Assembly: GCA_050084985.1 (NCBI GenBank) | Contig: JBITNC010000002.1 | Span: forward strand, 11,160,001 to 11,224,000 | DNA: 64,000 bases | Source: Nageia nagi | Lineage: Eukaryota; Pinophyta | Reading direction: 5' to 3' | Shown: one piece after another, positions 19,701 through 30,456 of the stretch | Numbering within the stretch: position 1 is the stretch's first letter | How the letters are laid out: every line of letters starts with the position of its first letter | Notes under the pieces: model-generated | The model's database searches: none | Told to the model about the DNA's origin: nothing | What the model saw: only the letters and a program-made list of their open reading frames with translations | Made by a program: the position numbers and the translations under genes

Positions 19701-21783
19701 TTTCTGCCACTGATAGTTTGTACGGCCTGATAGCTGGTGGTTTAGCCCCCGGAGTCAACTCTATCTTAAGATCAACCGTCCTCCTCAGTGGGAGTCGAGT
19801 TGGTAACTCCACCGGCATCACATCTCCATATCTCTCTAGCACTTCGTTGATCTCTCCGGGGACTGCTGTCTTCTCCACTTCCTGATCCTCCCAACCTCCC
19901 AACATGGCTGCTAGAAAAAGAGGTTCCCGTTTATTCCTAGAGGCTTTTCTAATGGACATGGCAGAGAGGTTTTGGAGGCGACCACTAGACCTAGGCTCAA
20001 TAAGGTCAACCATGCACGAGTAGTCGGGATGCATAATGACCAACTTCCCGATGTGGGGCATGGTCGCGGCATGGGTAGTATAGATGAAGGATTGACCTAG
20101 GACCAGGTCGAAGTTGAGACTAGGCACCACAAAGAGGATTGTGGTACCAAGCCACTTCCCTACTTGGAGAGACACTTTGGGAGTCTGGCGCAAACTGATT
20201 TCCTCTGGCCGGTTGGCAACTTGCAGGGATTCGTTGGACTTGTGTGTTTTAAGGCCCAAATCCTTACAAAGGCGTTCAAATATATAATTGCTCGATGCAC
20301 CCCCATCAATGAGAGCCACGACGGGTCTCCCATTAAGAGTGACATCCACATAACTGAGAGGATAGTGTTGGCTCTCATCAATATGAGTTGGCTTACCCTC
20401 AATGGCTGCCAAAGCGTTCAAGAGTCGAACACCAAGGGCACTTTGAGAGTTCGATGACGTTGAGGCAGTCATTGTTAGAGCCAACGGTTGGGGAGGATGA
20501 GTCACATAGTATTGGACTGGTTGAGCTTGGGGAGTGGCCAGGTTCATGACATTTAGGTGATTTTGGTGAGGGCATTCTTTAGCAATATGACCGGTGCTAT
20601 CACACCTGAAGCATCACCGTTTGCCTTGCTGCTCATACTCAAACCGTTGCACCTTCTATAACCGATTACTGTCCTCACCATGGTGCCCTCTTTTGCCCTT
20701 TTTATTCTTGCCATGCTTGCCCTCTCCTTTCCCAAACTTTTCCTGCTTTCCCCTGTTATCTCTGTTGTCCCGACTGTCACCTGTCCAACCCTTCTTGCTT
20801 TTTCGCTTATCTCCCCAACTTTTCTTTTCTGAACTCGCCCCTCTTTTGTCGTCCTTTTTCACCCTAGCCTCTCTATAGTCGGTCAACTTTTCAGCCACTT
20901 GTATGGATTCCACGAGCTTGCTTATCTGCTACCGATTAAGCTCAGCCTTGGCCCAAGGTTGGAGGCCCTTCATAAAGTAATGCAGTTTAACATGCTCTTG
21001 CAAGCCTGACGTTGCCAATATGTAAACTTGGAAGGCCTTGATATAATCTTTTATGGTGCCTGTATGCTGGAGGGCATCCAGCTTTTCCAAGATCTTTATA
21101 TCTGCGTTGATGGGTTTGAATTGATCTCTCAAGAGCTATTGGAAATTTTCCCAAGTCTTGCAAGGATCTTCCCCCGTTAACAAAGCTGACCGAGTTCTCC
21201 ACCAAAGTTTGGCACCACCTTCCAGCAGACCTACTGCAATGTTGATCTTTTTTCGATCATCAACCCGAGGAAGCTGACTGAAATTGTGTCCCAAATCTCA
21301 AATCCATGTTTCCAATACCATGGCTTCCCGTTCTCCACTGTACGAGGCTAGCATTTTCACCTTAATCTGTGCCTCGACTTTGTCCTGGCCTGTTGAGCCA
21401 GCTACAAGTTGTGTCAAGAGGGTCATTTTTTCATTCATCTCGTGAATGACCCATCTATACTCACCCACTTGAGTCTCCAGGTCAAAAACACGATTGCCCA
21501 GATCGATGGTCTCGCCTCGCATGACCTCGTGCTCCTCAGTAAGGGCAGCATTTTCTGCCTGAAGTTGCACGATCATGTCACCATCCCCCACTCTCTCACC
21601 GCAGGGTTTCCTTTTATTCTGGTCCCTCAGTTCCTTGAACTGTTCCAAATACTTATCCACCATTATCTAATGTATGACCCGATAAGGAGTTTCCTCCTCT
21701 TCATTTTGAACAGTCGGTTCCTACGGTACTGTTCCCTGAGGCATCTCTTCTAACTCTATCTCTTCCACTGGTTGAGCAGACAT
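16774..21783 (-). pseudogene. Chromovirus gag-pol polyprotein, 13 nonsense codons, no frameshift
   Basis: From ATG 21783 to the TGA at 16776-16774 is exactly 1670 codons in one frame. Gag begins with an acidic and coiled-coil-like region. The capsid part includes GGAKLWWRTRSAL and YFMKGLQPWAKAE. A CCHC zinc knuckle CFRCDSTGHIAKEC lies at residues 391-404 (20613-20572). The protease site reads LIDGGASSNYI at residue 493, Gly replacing the usual Ser/Thr. RT carries MCVDYRALN and VVYLDDILVYS (YLDD at about residues 834-837, 19284-19273). RNase H has EVHTDASDYAIGG and ends in NAVADALSHKAQ. Integrase has a zinc-binding region with CLLCQQDK and the three acidic residues in SMDFI, VSDRDARFTSNFW and GQIERVNGILEE. 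GDLVLLRI and the chromodomain-like EYLVGWEGETIENDTWE follow. In-frame stops (10 TAG, 3 TGA, no TAA) make it non-functional. Confidence 0.93.
16779..16791 (-). other. Chromovirus polypurine tract
   Basis: AAGTGGGGGAGAA on the minus strand ends directly at the 3' LTR and is the expected plus-strand DNA primer. Confidence 0.9.
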
Positions 21784-22147
21784 CTTGAACCACCCAACAC
21801 GATCACTAGCACAATTCGACACAGGTACACACACACGGACACACTTTACCAAACTTCACGCTTCAAACCTACAACATGAGACATGTAGGTTAGAATACCA
21901 CACAAGGCGCCACGAATTGCTAAGGCAAACAAGGTTGTGCATGAGCAGAAATAAACACACAGCACGAAGCATGCACAAACACACCGTAAGCATCACATCA
22001 CATTTTTCCCGACCCGACTAGACCCTCTATAGTTTCACACGGACCGGGGGGACATGATAAGAAACCATGCTTTGCCTTTCATTTAGCAATTCTATTATGC
22101 CGTCGACATGGCATACGGGATCCCACTCCTTCTGTAAGGAGTTTCTT

Positions 22148-22213
22148 GGTGCTGCCTCCTTCGATGCATCGGCACCTTGGTAAGGTGTTGCCTCCTTCGG
22201 TGCATCGGCACCT
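22148..22213 (-). repeat. Leader direct repeat in the chromovirus
   Basis: A roughly 30-bp unit containing TGCCTCCTTCGATGCATCGG occurs twice with period 36 (22148-22177 and 22184-22213), with two differences. It lies in the untranslated leader between primer-binding site and gag. A role in packaging or dimerisation is possible but untested. Confidence 0.8.
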
Positions 22214-22370
22214 CTGCACGCTTAGCAATTAAGCACTCGTGCATACCCACATGCCTTAGTCAACCAAGGTTCAGGTGAGTAACCAATTCCCCGTGACATC
22301 ATGCTTCACATGGGTCGAATCAGCACGATGCCCATGGTACATGGCACCTTCCTTACATGAACCCTTCAAG

Positions 22371-22382
22371 GCTTTGATACCA
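22371..22382 (-). other. Chromovirus primer-binding site
   Basis: On the minus strand TGGTATCAAAGC starts 2 bp inside the 5' LTR and matches the initiator Met-tRNA 3' end complement (TGGTATCAGAGC) at 11 of 12 bases. Confidence 0.9.
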
Positions 22383-22384
22383 CG

Positions 22385-22881
22385 TGTAATGCTACCAGAC
22401 GCGCCACCCCTTGGGGCATGGCTATCGATGGTAACGCCCGGCACCGACATAGTCGACACGATCTGAAAGCCTGGGTACCGGACTTATGGGAATCACCCTT
22501 GCCAGACGTATCCTCTCATGGCCCGTCCCGCACGGCTAACCAGCTTCGCCGTCTCCGTCAATTCCATAATTGCATACTGCTCGAGGCCTCGTACCTCTAG
22601 AGCTGGTTCGACCCCTTGGAGCATCGGACCGATTTTTCATAGTTACCAGGATGCCTGGTGCTCACCGCCCAACCAACGACCTTCAAACGGGTATCACCCC
22701 TAAGGTCCCCCTGAGCTGTATTCACCCATCCATGTCGCCCAGTCCAACCATAGGAACGGACTCTCAACCTTGTCCGCCATGGTTCCTAAAGCACGACAGT
22801 CTGGGCCCGGAATGGATCCCCGTGTACTAGAGGTTACACTCTACGTACACTCACCACCCCGGGAGAGGCGACCCTCTCACA
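22385..22881 (-). repeat. Chromovirus 5' LTR
   Basis: 497-bp partner of 16283-16778. Its inner edge meets the primer-binding site, which identifies it as the upstream LTR of the minus-strand element. Confidence 0.95.
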
Positions 22882-22886
22882 CAAGT
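22882..22886. repeat. Target site duplication, right (CAAGT)
   Basis: Exact copy of 16278-16282. Confidence 0.93.
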
Positions 22887-23745
22887 CAATCAATTGAATC
22901 CTTATTATTTGAGGATGATGTTTCAAATTTTCAAAGATCTACCTCGTTTTGAAATTGTAAATTAAGCAAAAATAAGTTATAGAGGTAAATTCAAAGATTC
23001 GAACTTTTAATTAGTTGTAAATACATGTAGTTATGTATATAGTGAATTAAGAATAAATATTTAAATTGTGTGTATAGTGGATTGAATGTGCTGCATGATA
23101 CTCTCAAGCTTAATATTGTATGGGGTGATAAGATCATTAATGATGCTCTTAATCGTATTAATGATGGTTGAAGTCCACACACCATGCATGATTAGGATGA
23201 TAATGACAATGACACCAATAATAATATGCACAATGGTGATGGGTGCGACATTCAACTATTCTCGTCTAACCAAAGACAATGCATGTTGGATAGTGAGCCA
23301 CATGCACCAATTTCTTCCCATGAGGCTCCATGATTCCCTTCTTTTATGGTTTAACCATTATGTTTTTTTGTTAGATTGATGTGTTGCAGCTCCTTTGTTT
23401 GTACACATTGTTTTAAGTTATCCTAACTCAATGTTAGGGCTGGTGTGAAGTCATCTAGCAGTGCAATTGATTCCACCCACCTCCTCATTTGATTGTAAAG
23501 GTATTTAATTTTATAAATTAAACATACTTTTTCATTAAAAAAAAGTGTAGTAATTATAAAGTTTTATTTTCTCATTATGGTTTGATTTTGATATTTATTT
23601 ATAATTTGATTTATAACATTATTAGTTTATTCTAATAATTTTATTTTCTGAATTCATTGGATATATAAAATATTCAGATTAAGTGGATATTACTTTTGAA
23701 ATATATTTTTTGTTGATGCAAGGATAATATATCAATCTTTCAATT
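22887..23745. other. Non-coding flank of the chromovirus
   Basis: Continuation of the AT-rich DNA that carried the insertion. A stretch rich in ATGATTAGGATGATAATGAC-like repeats (about 23100-23230) creates short open frames on both strands, but nothing recognisable as a gene. Confidence 0.4.
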
Positions 23746-23747
23746 AG

Positions 23748-23880
23748 GCTTGAGGGCTTGGCATGGTGGTTAACCCACACCCATAGGTAGTGACCCAAGT
23801 TCAAATCCCTCAAGTCTCATACAACTAAATGGGTGTGTCATGTCAGAATCGTCGACTACATTAATTATATATTTAATAGA
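23748..23880 (+). mobile_element. Second tRNA-derived SINE
   Basis: CTTGAG (23749-23754) pairs with CTCAAG (23809-23814) as an acceptor-like stem. TGGCATGGTGGTTAACCC resembles an A box, and AGTTCAAATCCC (about 23798-23809) is close to the B-box consensus GGTTCGAATCC. The tRNA-like head is about 68 nt, too short and irregular for a working tRNA. It runs into an unrelated body ending in an A/T-rich tail near 23880. It differs from the SINE at 64-236 in head and body, so it is a separate family or subfamily. Confidence 0.6.
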
Positions 23881-24189
23881 TTAAAAAAATTAAAAAATAA
23901 AATAACTTACTTTTTCTTAGAGGTTTTACTCTTAGTTCACACACAAATTGTCCCAAAAACATAAAGATTCCAAATGAATTTAAACTAGTTGTTTGGCTTC
24001 CAATATTTTAATTATATGATAATTTTATTTAAATTATTATTTGTTTGTAGTAAATAATTACCTCCATAAACATATGTAATTATAATAAATATTGATGCAT
24101 GTAATATATTTATATAATAAATAAGTAGCAAAGATACACTATATGATATGAAAAATATCTAAATATGAATTCAAGTGTATGCATGTAGA

Positions 24190-25800
24190 GATATGATGAA
24201 GAAAATGTGTACTAAGCTTCCAACCAAGCTATAAGATCATGCTTCCAAATATGTACACTTGATACCCCCATAAACATATTGAATGTTGTCATCATTTGCA
24301 TTATCATCTTGTGAAATTTCAAGTTCAATGAAATCTATTGCTCTAGAGACTTCTACATTGTATGCTTTAGTATCTTTGATCCTCTTGGAGGCGATATGAG
24401 AGCCATATACCAAATGATTTCAATTGAATGTTGTACACAAAATATTTGTTTATCTTGGGATGCTAAAATAAATAGATCATATTCTTATCTATCCTCATAT
24501 TATAATATGCTCATGTTGATCATTGTGAAATCCATTTCATAAATTTTGCATCTTATAATCTTCTTATCAAGAACATTCACCCACTCATATTTGAATAGGG
24601 GTATTGAAACAAAAAATAATTAAACAAAATTATTTCTTTAATAACATCATAATATGTGATTATTTCAAGCACCATATTTGCATCTTTTGTGCTTGATATA
24701 TACCCAACAATTGCATCAACACACACACCATTGTGTTGAGTTGTTCTTTGTTCCTATATGTATTTGGTATTAAATATATAATTATTGATTAACTAGCCTA
24801 AAAACTTGGTTGCAGATTGACTCAAACCATGCGCCAACCATTCTATTGTATTATAGTCATCATCATTATGTTTTTTTCCATCTCCATGAAACTAAAATAA
24901 AGAAAAATAGTTTGAAGATGATTGCAGAATATTGTATGACAATCGTATAAATATCGATGATTGTATTAAAAAAAGTACAATAAACTAATCTTGTAACCAA
25001 AGGATGAATTTTTTAATATGATTTTTTGCAACCTTATTTCATCTCTCACTACATGAGGGTTGGATTCCTTGATAATTATTATGCTTCTTGATTTGGTGTA
25101 AAGTTTATCAAGCATAGTTTGATATAAATAATATTTGACCATATATGATATCAACAAATAAACACAATTTACTTTACGCAAGGCTAAACTTCATCCATGT
25201 TAAGGAGAACGTAATGATGGGTTTTGTCGAGAGAAATTTGGTCTAAATTAAAGAATTTGCTAGTGGATGTTAGACTTTCATCAACTATTATTTCTTCTTC
25301 TATATCACTCGATCCCTACCTCATTACGACTGATTGCTTCTATATGTCTCATGTAATTTGAACAAAATGAAATAGATTCCTTGATGAGATACCATTCGAT
25401 AATAATACCTTTGGGCCTAGCTTGATCCCTTACATAACCCTTAAAACATTTCATAATTTTGAGAAAGATAATAAACATTTTTGTTTCAATGAGATATTGT
25501 ACAAAACTTAAAAAAATGGTGGTTTATGAAATTGATGAATACATACAAACCACTTGAAAGGGTACATCCATCGATATTGTACAAGTCCACAATGATGTAC
25601 CTCCTACACCAAGTGTATTATTATTTACACCATGATATCAAAAATGAAGGGGGGAAGTACTTGTTAAGAAAACATAAATTTTCCTTGACCTATTTATCTA
25701 ATCTCTCCATTTCCAAGAGATTCATCACTTAGAACATATATCCATATAGAACATGCACAACTTACAATGTTTTTTTTGCACTGGCTTATCAAGTACATGT
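24190..25800 (-). pseudogene. CACTA (En/Spm) transposase gene, C-terminal part
   Basis: Broken minus-strand translation gives two domains typical of the C-terminal half of plant CACTA transposase genes. Around 25250-25450, KGYVRDQARPKGIIIEWYL and SFCSNYM resemble DUF4218. Around 24380-24600, FEYEWVNVLDKKI and LFILASQDKQIFCVQ resemble DUF4216. Stops and frame changes are frequent. Its left edge at 25800 is where the gypsy-2 element begins (CAAAG duplication), and the N-terminal half of the same gene resumes at 42287. Removing the insertion restores the domain order TNP2, DUF4218, DUF4216. I found no CACTA terminal inverted repeat, so the element ends are open. Confidence 0.75.
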
Positions 25801-25805
25801 CAAAG
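25801..25805. repeat. Target site duplication of gypsy-2, left (CAAAG)
   Basis: CAAAG directly before LTR start TGTAAAGATCC, repeated exactly at 42282-42286. Confidence 0.9.
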
Positions 25806-26667
25806 TGTAAAGATCCAATTATAAACTCAAGTGCAAATTAGCAAATTCAATTAAGCAAACATCCACGTTTGGTCTAGAAGTGCAAATACAAGCTTCAACT
25901 ACCTCACAATGCCAATGTTAGGGTTAGGGAATCAATTACATACTTACATAATACAATAATGCCAACATTTGGCTCATACATGCATCAATGGAAAATTACA
26001 CCACAATGTTGCAATAGTAAAGCAAACATGAGAAAAATATAGTGATCCAATGCCCAATGACTATATATAAGATAAATGATGATCAATAATACAATATTAA
26101 GCCCCTAATTCTAGTTGTTGGTCTCTAAGGAGCCAACTAGAGTACAATGTGTATCTCACTATTGGACAAACAAATGGTGAATGGGACAGTCTTGCTCCCT
26201 CACAACCTAAATCCTCTCCATTGAAGGAGCCCTCCTCAAATCTTAGAAACCACTAAAGTTAAAGCTCAACCTCAGAATACCACCAAATGGGCTAGGGTAC
26301 TACACCAAAGTTATAGACTAATAGGATCCCTCAACCTATTAATCCTCCTAGATGTTGCACTTAGGGGTTTGCTTAGCATTGTGCTAAGACTCTTATCCTT
26401 TGAATAGTATCAAAGATAATAATAATAATAAAGTATATATAGTAATGAGGCTCCAAGGGCTAATATAGTGTTCCTAGGTCTAGATATCACCTTAATGTCA
26501 TCACCCAGTCCTCTCATGCCCCAATGTTGACACCTAGGAGTCAATTAGGGCTCAGTGCGGGTATATATACCTCTCTCATACTCCATGTGGGTCCTGGGAT
26601 GCATGTGTGGGTTTAGGAGGTATGCATGGGCATTTAGGGGGTCAACGTGAGTGTCATGGGACAACAT
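25806..26667 (-). repeat. gypsy-2 3' LTR, first piece
   Basis: Matches the first 860 bp of 41117-42281 (TGTAAAGATCCAATTA...) with more than 10% divergence by eye. It ends at the copia-2 insertion point. A minus-strand TATA-like CTTATATATAGT is present in both LTRs (about 26063 and 41375). Confidence 0.88.
26663..26667. repeat. Target site duplication of copia-2, left (AACAT)
   Basis: AACAT precedes copia-2. The right copy at 37696-37700 is AACGT, one transition different. The uninterrupted gypsy-2 LTR also reads AACAT at this point (about 41977). Confidence 0.82.
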
Positions 26668-27145
26668 TGTTGGAATGTATAATGTAATATTGTAAAGGTT
26701 TGTATTAATCATTTTTGTAAATTCACTAATACTTAAGGACATAATTAGATACCTTAAGTATTTAAGTGAATATAATAATGTAACTTGTCTTACACTCCAT
26801 GTCATGAGCATGCCCCTTGGGTAAAAGGGAGTGCACGTCATGCATTTGTACATTAAGTAAAAGGGTGATCCAAAGAGGGAAGGCTCCCTCTTTGTTATCA
26901 CACACCAATTTGTGGAGTAAAGTTATGCTATAGGATAGTGTTTAGGAGAAAAGTTTAGGAGGATTGTAAGAGTTCATATTGGTGAATGAAGTGAGATCTA
27001 GTTAGTGGATGTACTCCTAGTTGGAGGAACCACTTACATCTTGTGTTATATTGTGAGATTGCTTTATGAGTTATTTAGATGTGTTTGTGAGCTTTCAAGA
27101 GATCTTGGTTGTTTAGAAATTATATTGTTAGTGTTAGTTCCTTCA
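26668..27145 (+). repeat. copia-2 5' LTR, TATA box deleted
   Basis: 478 bp, TGTTGGAATG...TTCCTTCA. Compared with the 3' LTR it lacks about 24 bp near 26875, including the CCTATAAATAGA box, so its promoter is probably dead. Confidence 0.9.
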
Positions 27146-27148
27146 AAT

Positions 27149-27160
27149 TGGCATTAGAGC
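27149..27160 (+). other. copia-2 primer-binding site
   Basis: TGGCATTAGAGC, 3 bp after the LTR, resembles the initiator Met-tRNA complement TGGTATCAGAGC with two changes. Confidence 0.82.
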
Positions 27161-29623
27161 ATGTTGGAAGCTCCTCTACACATCCTTAGTGTGGAAGCCA
27201 TCCTTCTTGGTGTGGAAGATCTTCTTCTACAACTTGGTGATCTTCATTCCTCATTTCATTGTTGAGGTAAAACTAAGAGAAGGTATAACCTCCTTCATAT
27301 AATCTCCTTTTTTTGGCTTATTTTACTAATGACACCAACACATCTTGAATTATGTGTTAGCCTTTTTGTTGTTTGCAAAATATGGCTAAATTTTTTTTTT
27401 ACTAACCTCTAGTGAGCATGTTATTTTTTTTTTAAAGGAGGTCAGTATATAAAAATAGCAATGTTATAAGCCATTTATTAAAAAAGGTGCATCTTTTTTC
27501 TTAAAATTATATGAAATACCTTTTTTGCTATAAAATAGCTATTATAAGCTTTGTAATTAAAATATGCTATTACAATTTGCAATACGAAAAAAAACTTGTA
27601 AAAGCAATATTTTTTTAATAAAGCTGATAAGAACTTAGATTTTTTTTTTTAATTATTTGGTAGCTTGATTCCTTTTGAAAAGTGACGTTGGCTTGATTGA
27701 AAAAGATTGGCCAATCTCCTTTCTTCTCCTCCTGATGGCAGAGGAGACCTCCAAGTGGAGGACTTATTGAGACCTCCTCGGGGGCTACCTTCTCACCTCT
27801 ATTGTAGACTTCCTTTCAAACTTCAAGAAATACAATCAGTTTCAAGTCTAGCTGAAGCCTCCTTAGTAGGAGGACCAATCTTGTGAGCCCACAAGAAGTG
27901 GACCCTCTACAATCTCCTCATAGATGTCCATAGACTTTTTGAGGGATTGGAACACACAACTTCTCTTTTCAAGTGCGAGTGAGCTTGCTAGTAGGGCCCC
28001 CTCCAAGATGATTTTTTCTTTCTTGCATGGCCCTGGCTCTCCTTAAATTTAGGTGCTTGCTATGTGGAGGGTGGATTAGTGAACTAATTTGACTCTGCCT
28101 ACTATCATCTCAAATTTTGTTTGAAGGGCCCTCGTAGCCTAACGTCTTTTTTTTCACTCCAAGGGCATTCTAGTGGTGCGAGTGCCAATTTTGGTTTCCT
28201 CCTTAAAAGCCTCACATGCTCCTATGGTCGCACATCTTTTTGTTCTTTGCTTTTAAATCTCTCTTTCCTAAGCGATCATAATTTTTTCCTTTTTTATTAT
28301 TATTCTCTCAAACCTTGACCTCCCCAAATCCAATAGTTGTTGGGCATTTAATTCTTTTCCCTTTGCTTGCAAGCCTTCTAGAAGTAATCGTATACTTCTT
28401 TGGTAGGCATTTATTTTTTGCTTGCAAGCCATCTCTTTTATGCACTTATACTCCAAATTCAATGCATTGTCATGATTACAATACTTTAGAGTAAATATAT
28501 GTATCATTACTCTTACAAGCTATCCCACTTTTTTGGAAAAATGTGGCACATGAAGGTAGTCATTTTTAGGAGTATAATTTTTTTATTATTTGCCTTAAAT
28601 AATATACTTCTAAGTATGATAATTTACTTAGACAAAATTATAAACTTGACACTTTAAGGTAATTTATTACCTAAGTATCTTTTGATTTTATGTTGGCTAA
28701 GTGGAGGAATGCCATTTTATATTAGCAATTTTTTTTTAAGAAAAATGAGGAATTGTTAGCATGCAATTTTTTTTTTTCTTTTCCTTAGTCAAAAATTGCT
28801 AAGGTAAACTAGTATGCTATCTTTAAGAGATAAATATTTAAGTCAAAGAAGGGGGAATTTTATATAAATTCTTATTTAAATTTTATCTATGCATACTAAA
28901 TCCTTTTCATTTAATAATACATACTTCTTATGTTAAAATAAATGATGCATGCTTAGGACTTAATTTTTTTTAAGGCATGCTTAGTTAATAAATGCATGCT
29001 CATTACTTAAAGATAAAAGATGTATGCTCCTTACATTTTTAAGAATGATGGATGCCTACTTAAGTTATGGATTGATGAATGCCATTTTTTCTTTTTACAA
29101 GTTAACTAAATTGATGCTTATGCCTAAGTATTTATCTTTATGCAAAGTTAACTTATGGAAATTATAGAATTAATGCATGCTTATGTTTAAGTATTTATCA
29201 TTTTTTTCTTGCAAAGTTAACTTGTGCAAATTATGGACCTATGTAAAGATGTCCTTTAGGGGTTAGTAAACAAAACCCATTGGATTCTTAAGGTTCCAAG
29301 TTATGAATGGATGATGTTTTATTTATGCTCTTTATTTCATGCTTCGCATTTTGATATATTTATTTATGCAAATAAAAATGCAAATATTGAAATGAAAAAA
29401 CTTCTAAAATGAATACATCCACATGTACATTTCACAACATGACTTGTTTGGTGAGCCATGAGGTGAGGACAAGCGGACTGGAGCCTTTAAGTCCAACAAT
29501 CCAAATGGTAAAAAGTTTGTACTTTTCAATTGTACTTTTCACATTCTTGTGTAGTAAATAAGAGACTCCTTTTTATCCAAACACATTCTCGATGGTTCTA
29601 ACTTTAGAATTTGGGAACCATGA
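27161..29623 (+). other. Long untranslated leader of copia-2
   Basis: About 2.4 kb between primer-binding site and gag, unusually long for copia. No domain is recognised. T-rich at 27400-27650; the part 27720-28110 is rich in CCTCC and GGAGG. At about 29110-29240 a 70-bp degenerate tandem repeat contains TTAAGTATTTATC and GCAAAGTTAACTT. An undetected old insertion could account for part of the length. Confidence 0.45.
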
Positions 29624-30456
29624 ATGAAAGCTGAATTACAGGCAAGGAAGCTTTGGCAAATAGTGAATGAGAACCTTGTACCTCCTACATATGAGAAGAC
29701 ACTAGAGGCTTACAACATGAAGAATGAGTTGAAAACCTTCATGATTTTTTATGCAGTTTCAGATGATGTGCTCTTGATGATTTTCTCTTCAAACTCGATA
29801 AAGGAAGATTGGGATAAGCTTAAGCAAATATACCTTGGTTCAATGTTTTCAAGAAGGTTTACCATTCTCCAAAAGTTACTTCAATCTCATCAAGGGGAAG
29901 ATGAAAATGTTGCCATCTACTTGAATAAAATTATTGACCTTAGGATCTAACTTGTTGCTTTTGGGTGCAATTGGATCAATGATGAGTTCATGGTCTTTAT
30001 CATTCTTTAAAGCCTTTCTTCAAAGTTTAAAAACTTTGTGATGGTTCTGGAAATAAGGTTTGATGATGATGAAGAAGTATTTTCCCTTAAGAACCTTTCT
30101 AAGCTTCTTTTGAAACATGAGGAAACTCTTAACAAAAAAGTGTTGATTTCTTCTTCTAAGGATAATAATATTGCTCTTCGAGCAATCAAAACTATTTTTA
30201 AGAAGAAGTTCAACAATCAAAAGAAATCTTATCCTTTTTCCTCCAAAATATTTGAGAAAAGAGGAAATGACAACAATAGGAAGAACATCAATAGTAATAA
30301 GAATAACAATAACAACAACCACTTCAAACAAAAATATAGAAAAGGAAACAATCCAAATCCTAAGGCAAAGTTTGATGGAAATTACAACTATTGTGGCATC
30401 CAAGGTCACAAAGAAGTTGATTGCTACAAAAAAAAGAGAGAAAAAGAACAAAGGTA
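29624..30456 (+). pseudogene. copia-2 gag
   Basis: Gag-like protein with LWQIVNENLVPP, then KEDWDKLKQIYLGSMFSRRF, a segment FDDDEEVFSLKNLSKLLLKHEE, and a basic, Asn-rich region before the zinc knuckle. Two in-frame stops (near 29950 and 30009). The knuckle reads YCGIQGHKEVDC with Tyr three residues before the first visible Cys, so the first Cys of CCHC is lost. The upstream gag start lies before 29624 in degraded sequence. An A run at about 30426-30433 marks the frame change into protease. Confidence 0.8.

Larger units (their letters stand above)
16283..22881 (-). mobile_element. Complete Ty3/gypsy chromovirus, inactivated
   Basis: 6.6-kb LTR retrotransposon on the minus strand with all structural parts: 5' LTR 22881-22385, primer-binding site 22382-22371, leader, one gag-pol frame 21783-16774, polypurine tract 16791-16779, 3' LTR 16778-16283, and perfect target duplications. 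It carries a C-terminal chromodomain-like segment after the integrase, which defines chromoviruses. Sequence style suggests a Galadriel-like lineage, but that is from memory and weak. The LTRs differ at about 24 of 496 positions plus one indel by hand count, so the insertion is not recent. GC content is clearly higher than in flanking DNA. Confidence 0.95.

Noticed and set aside
24100-24160. CACTA terminal inverted repeat candidate (ACACTATATG near 24136)
   Set aside because: No matching inverted copy was found beyond 44280, and the motif is too short to support.
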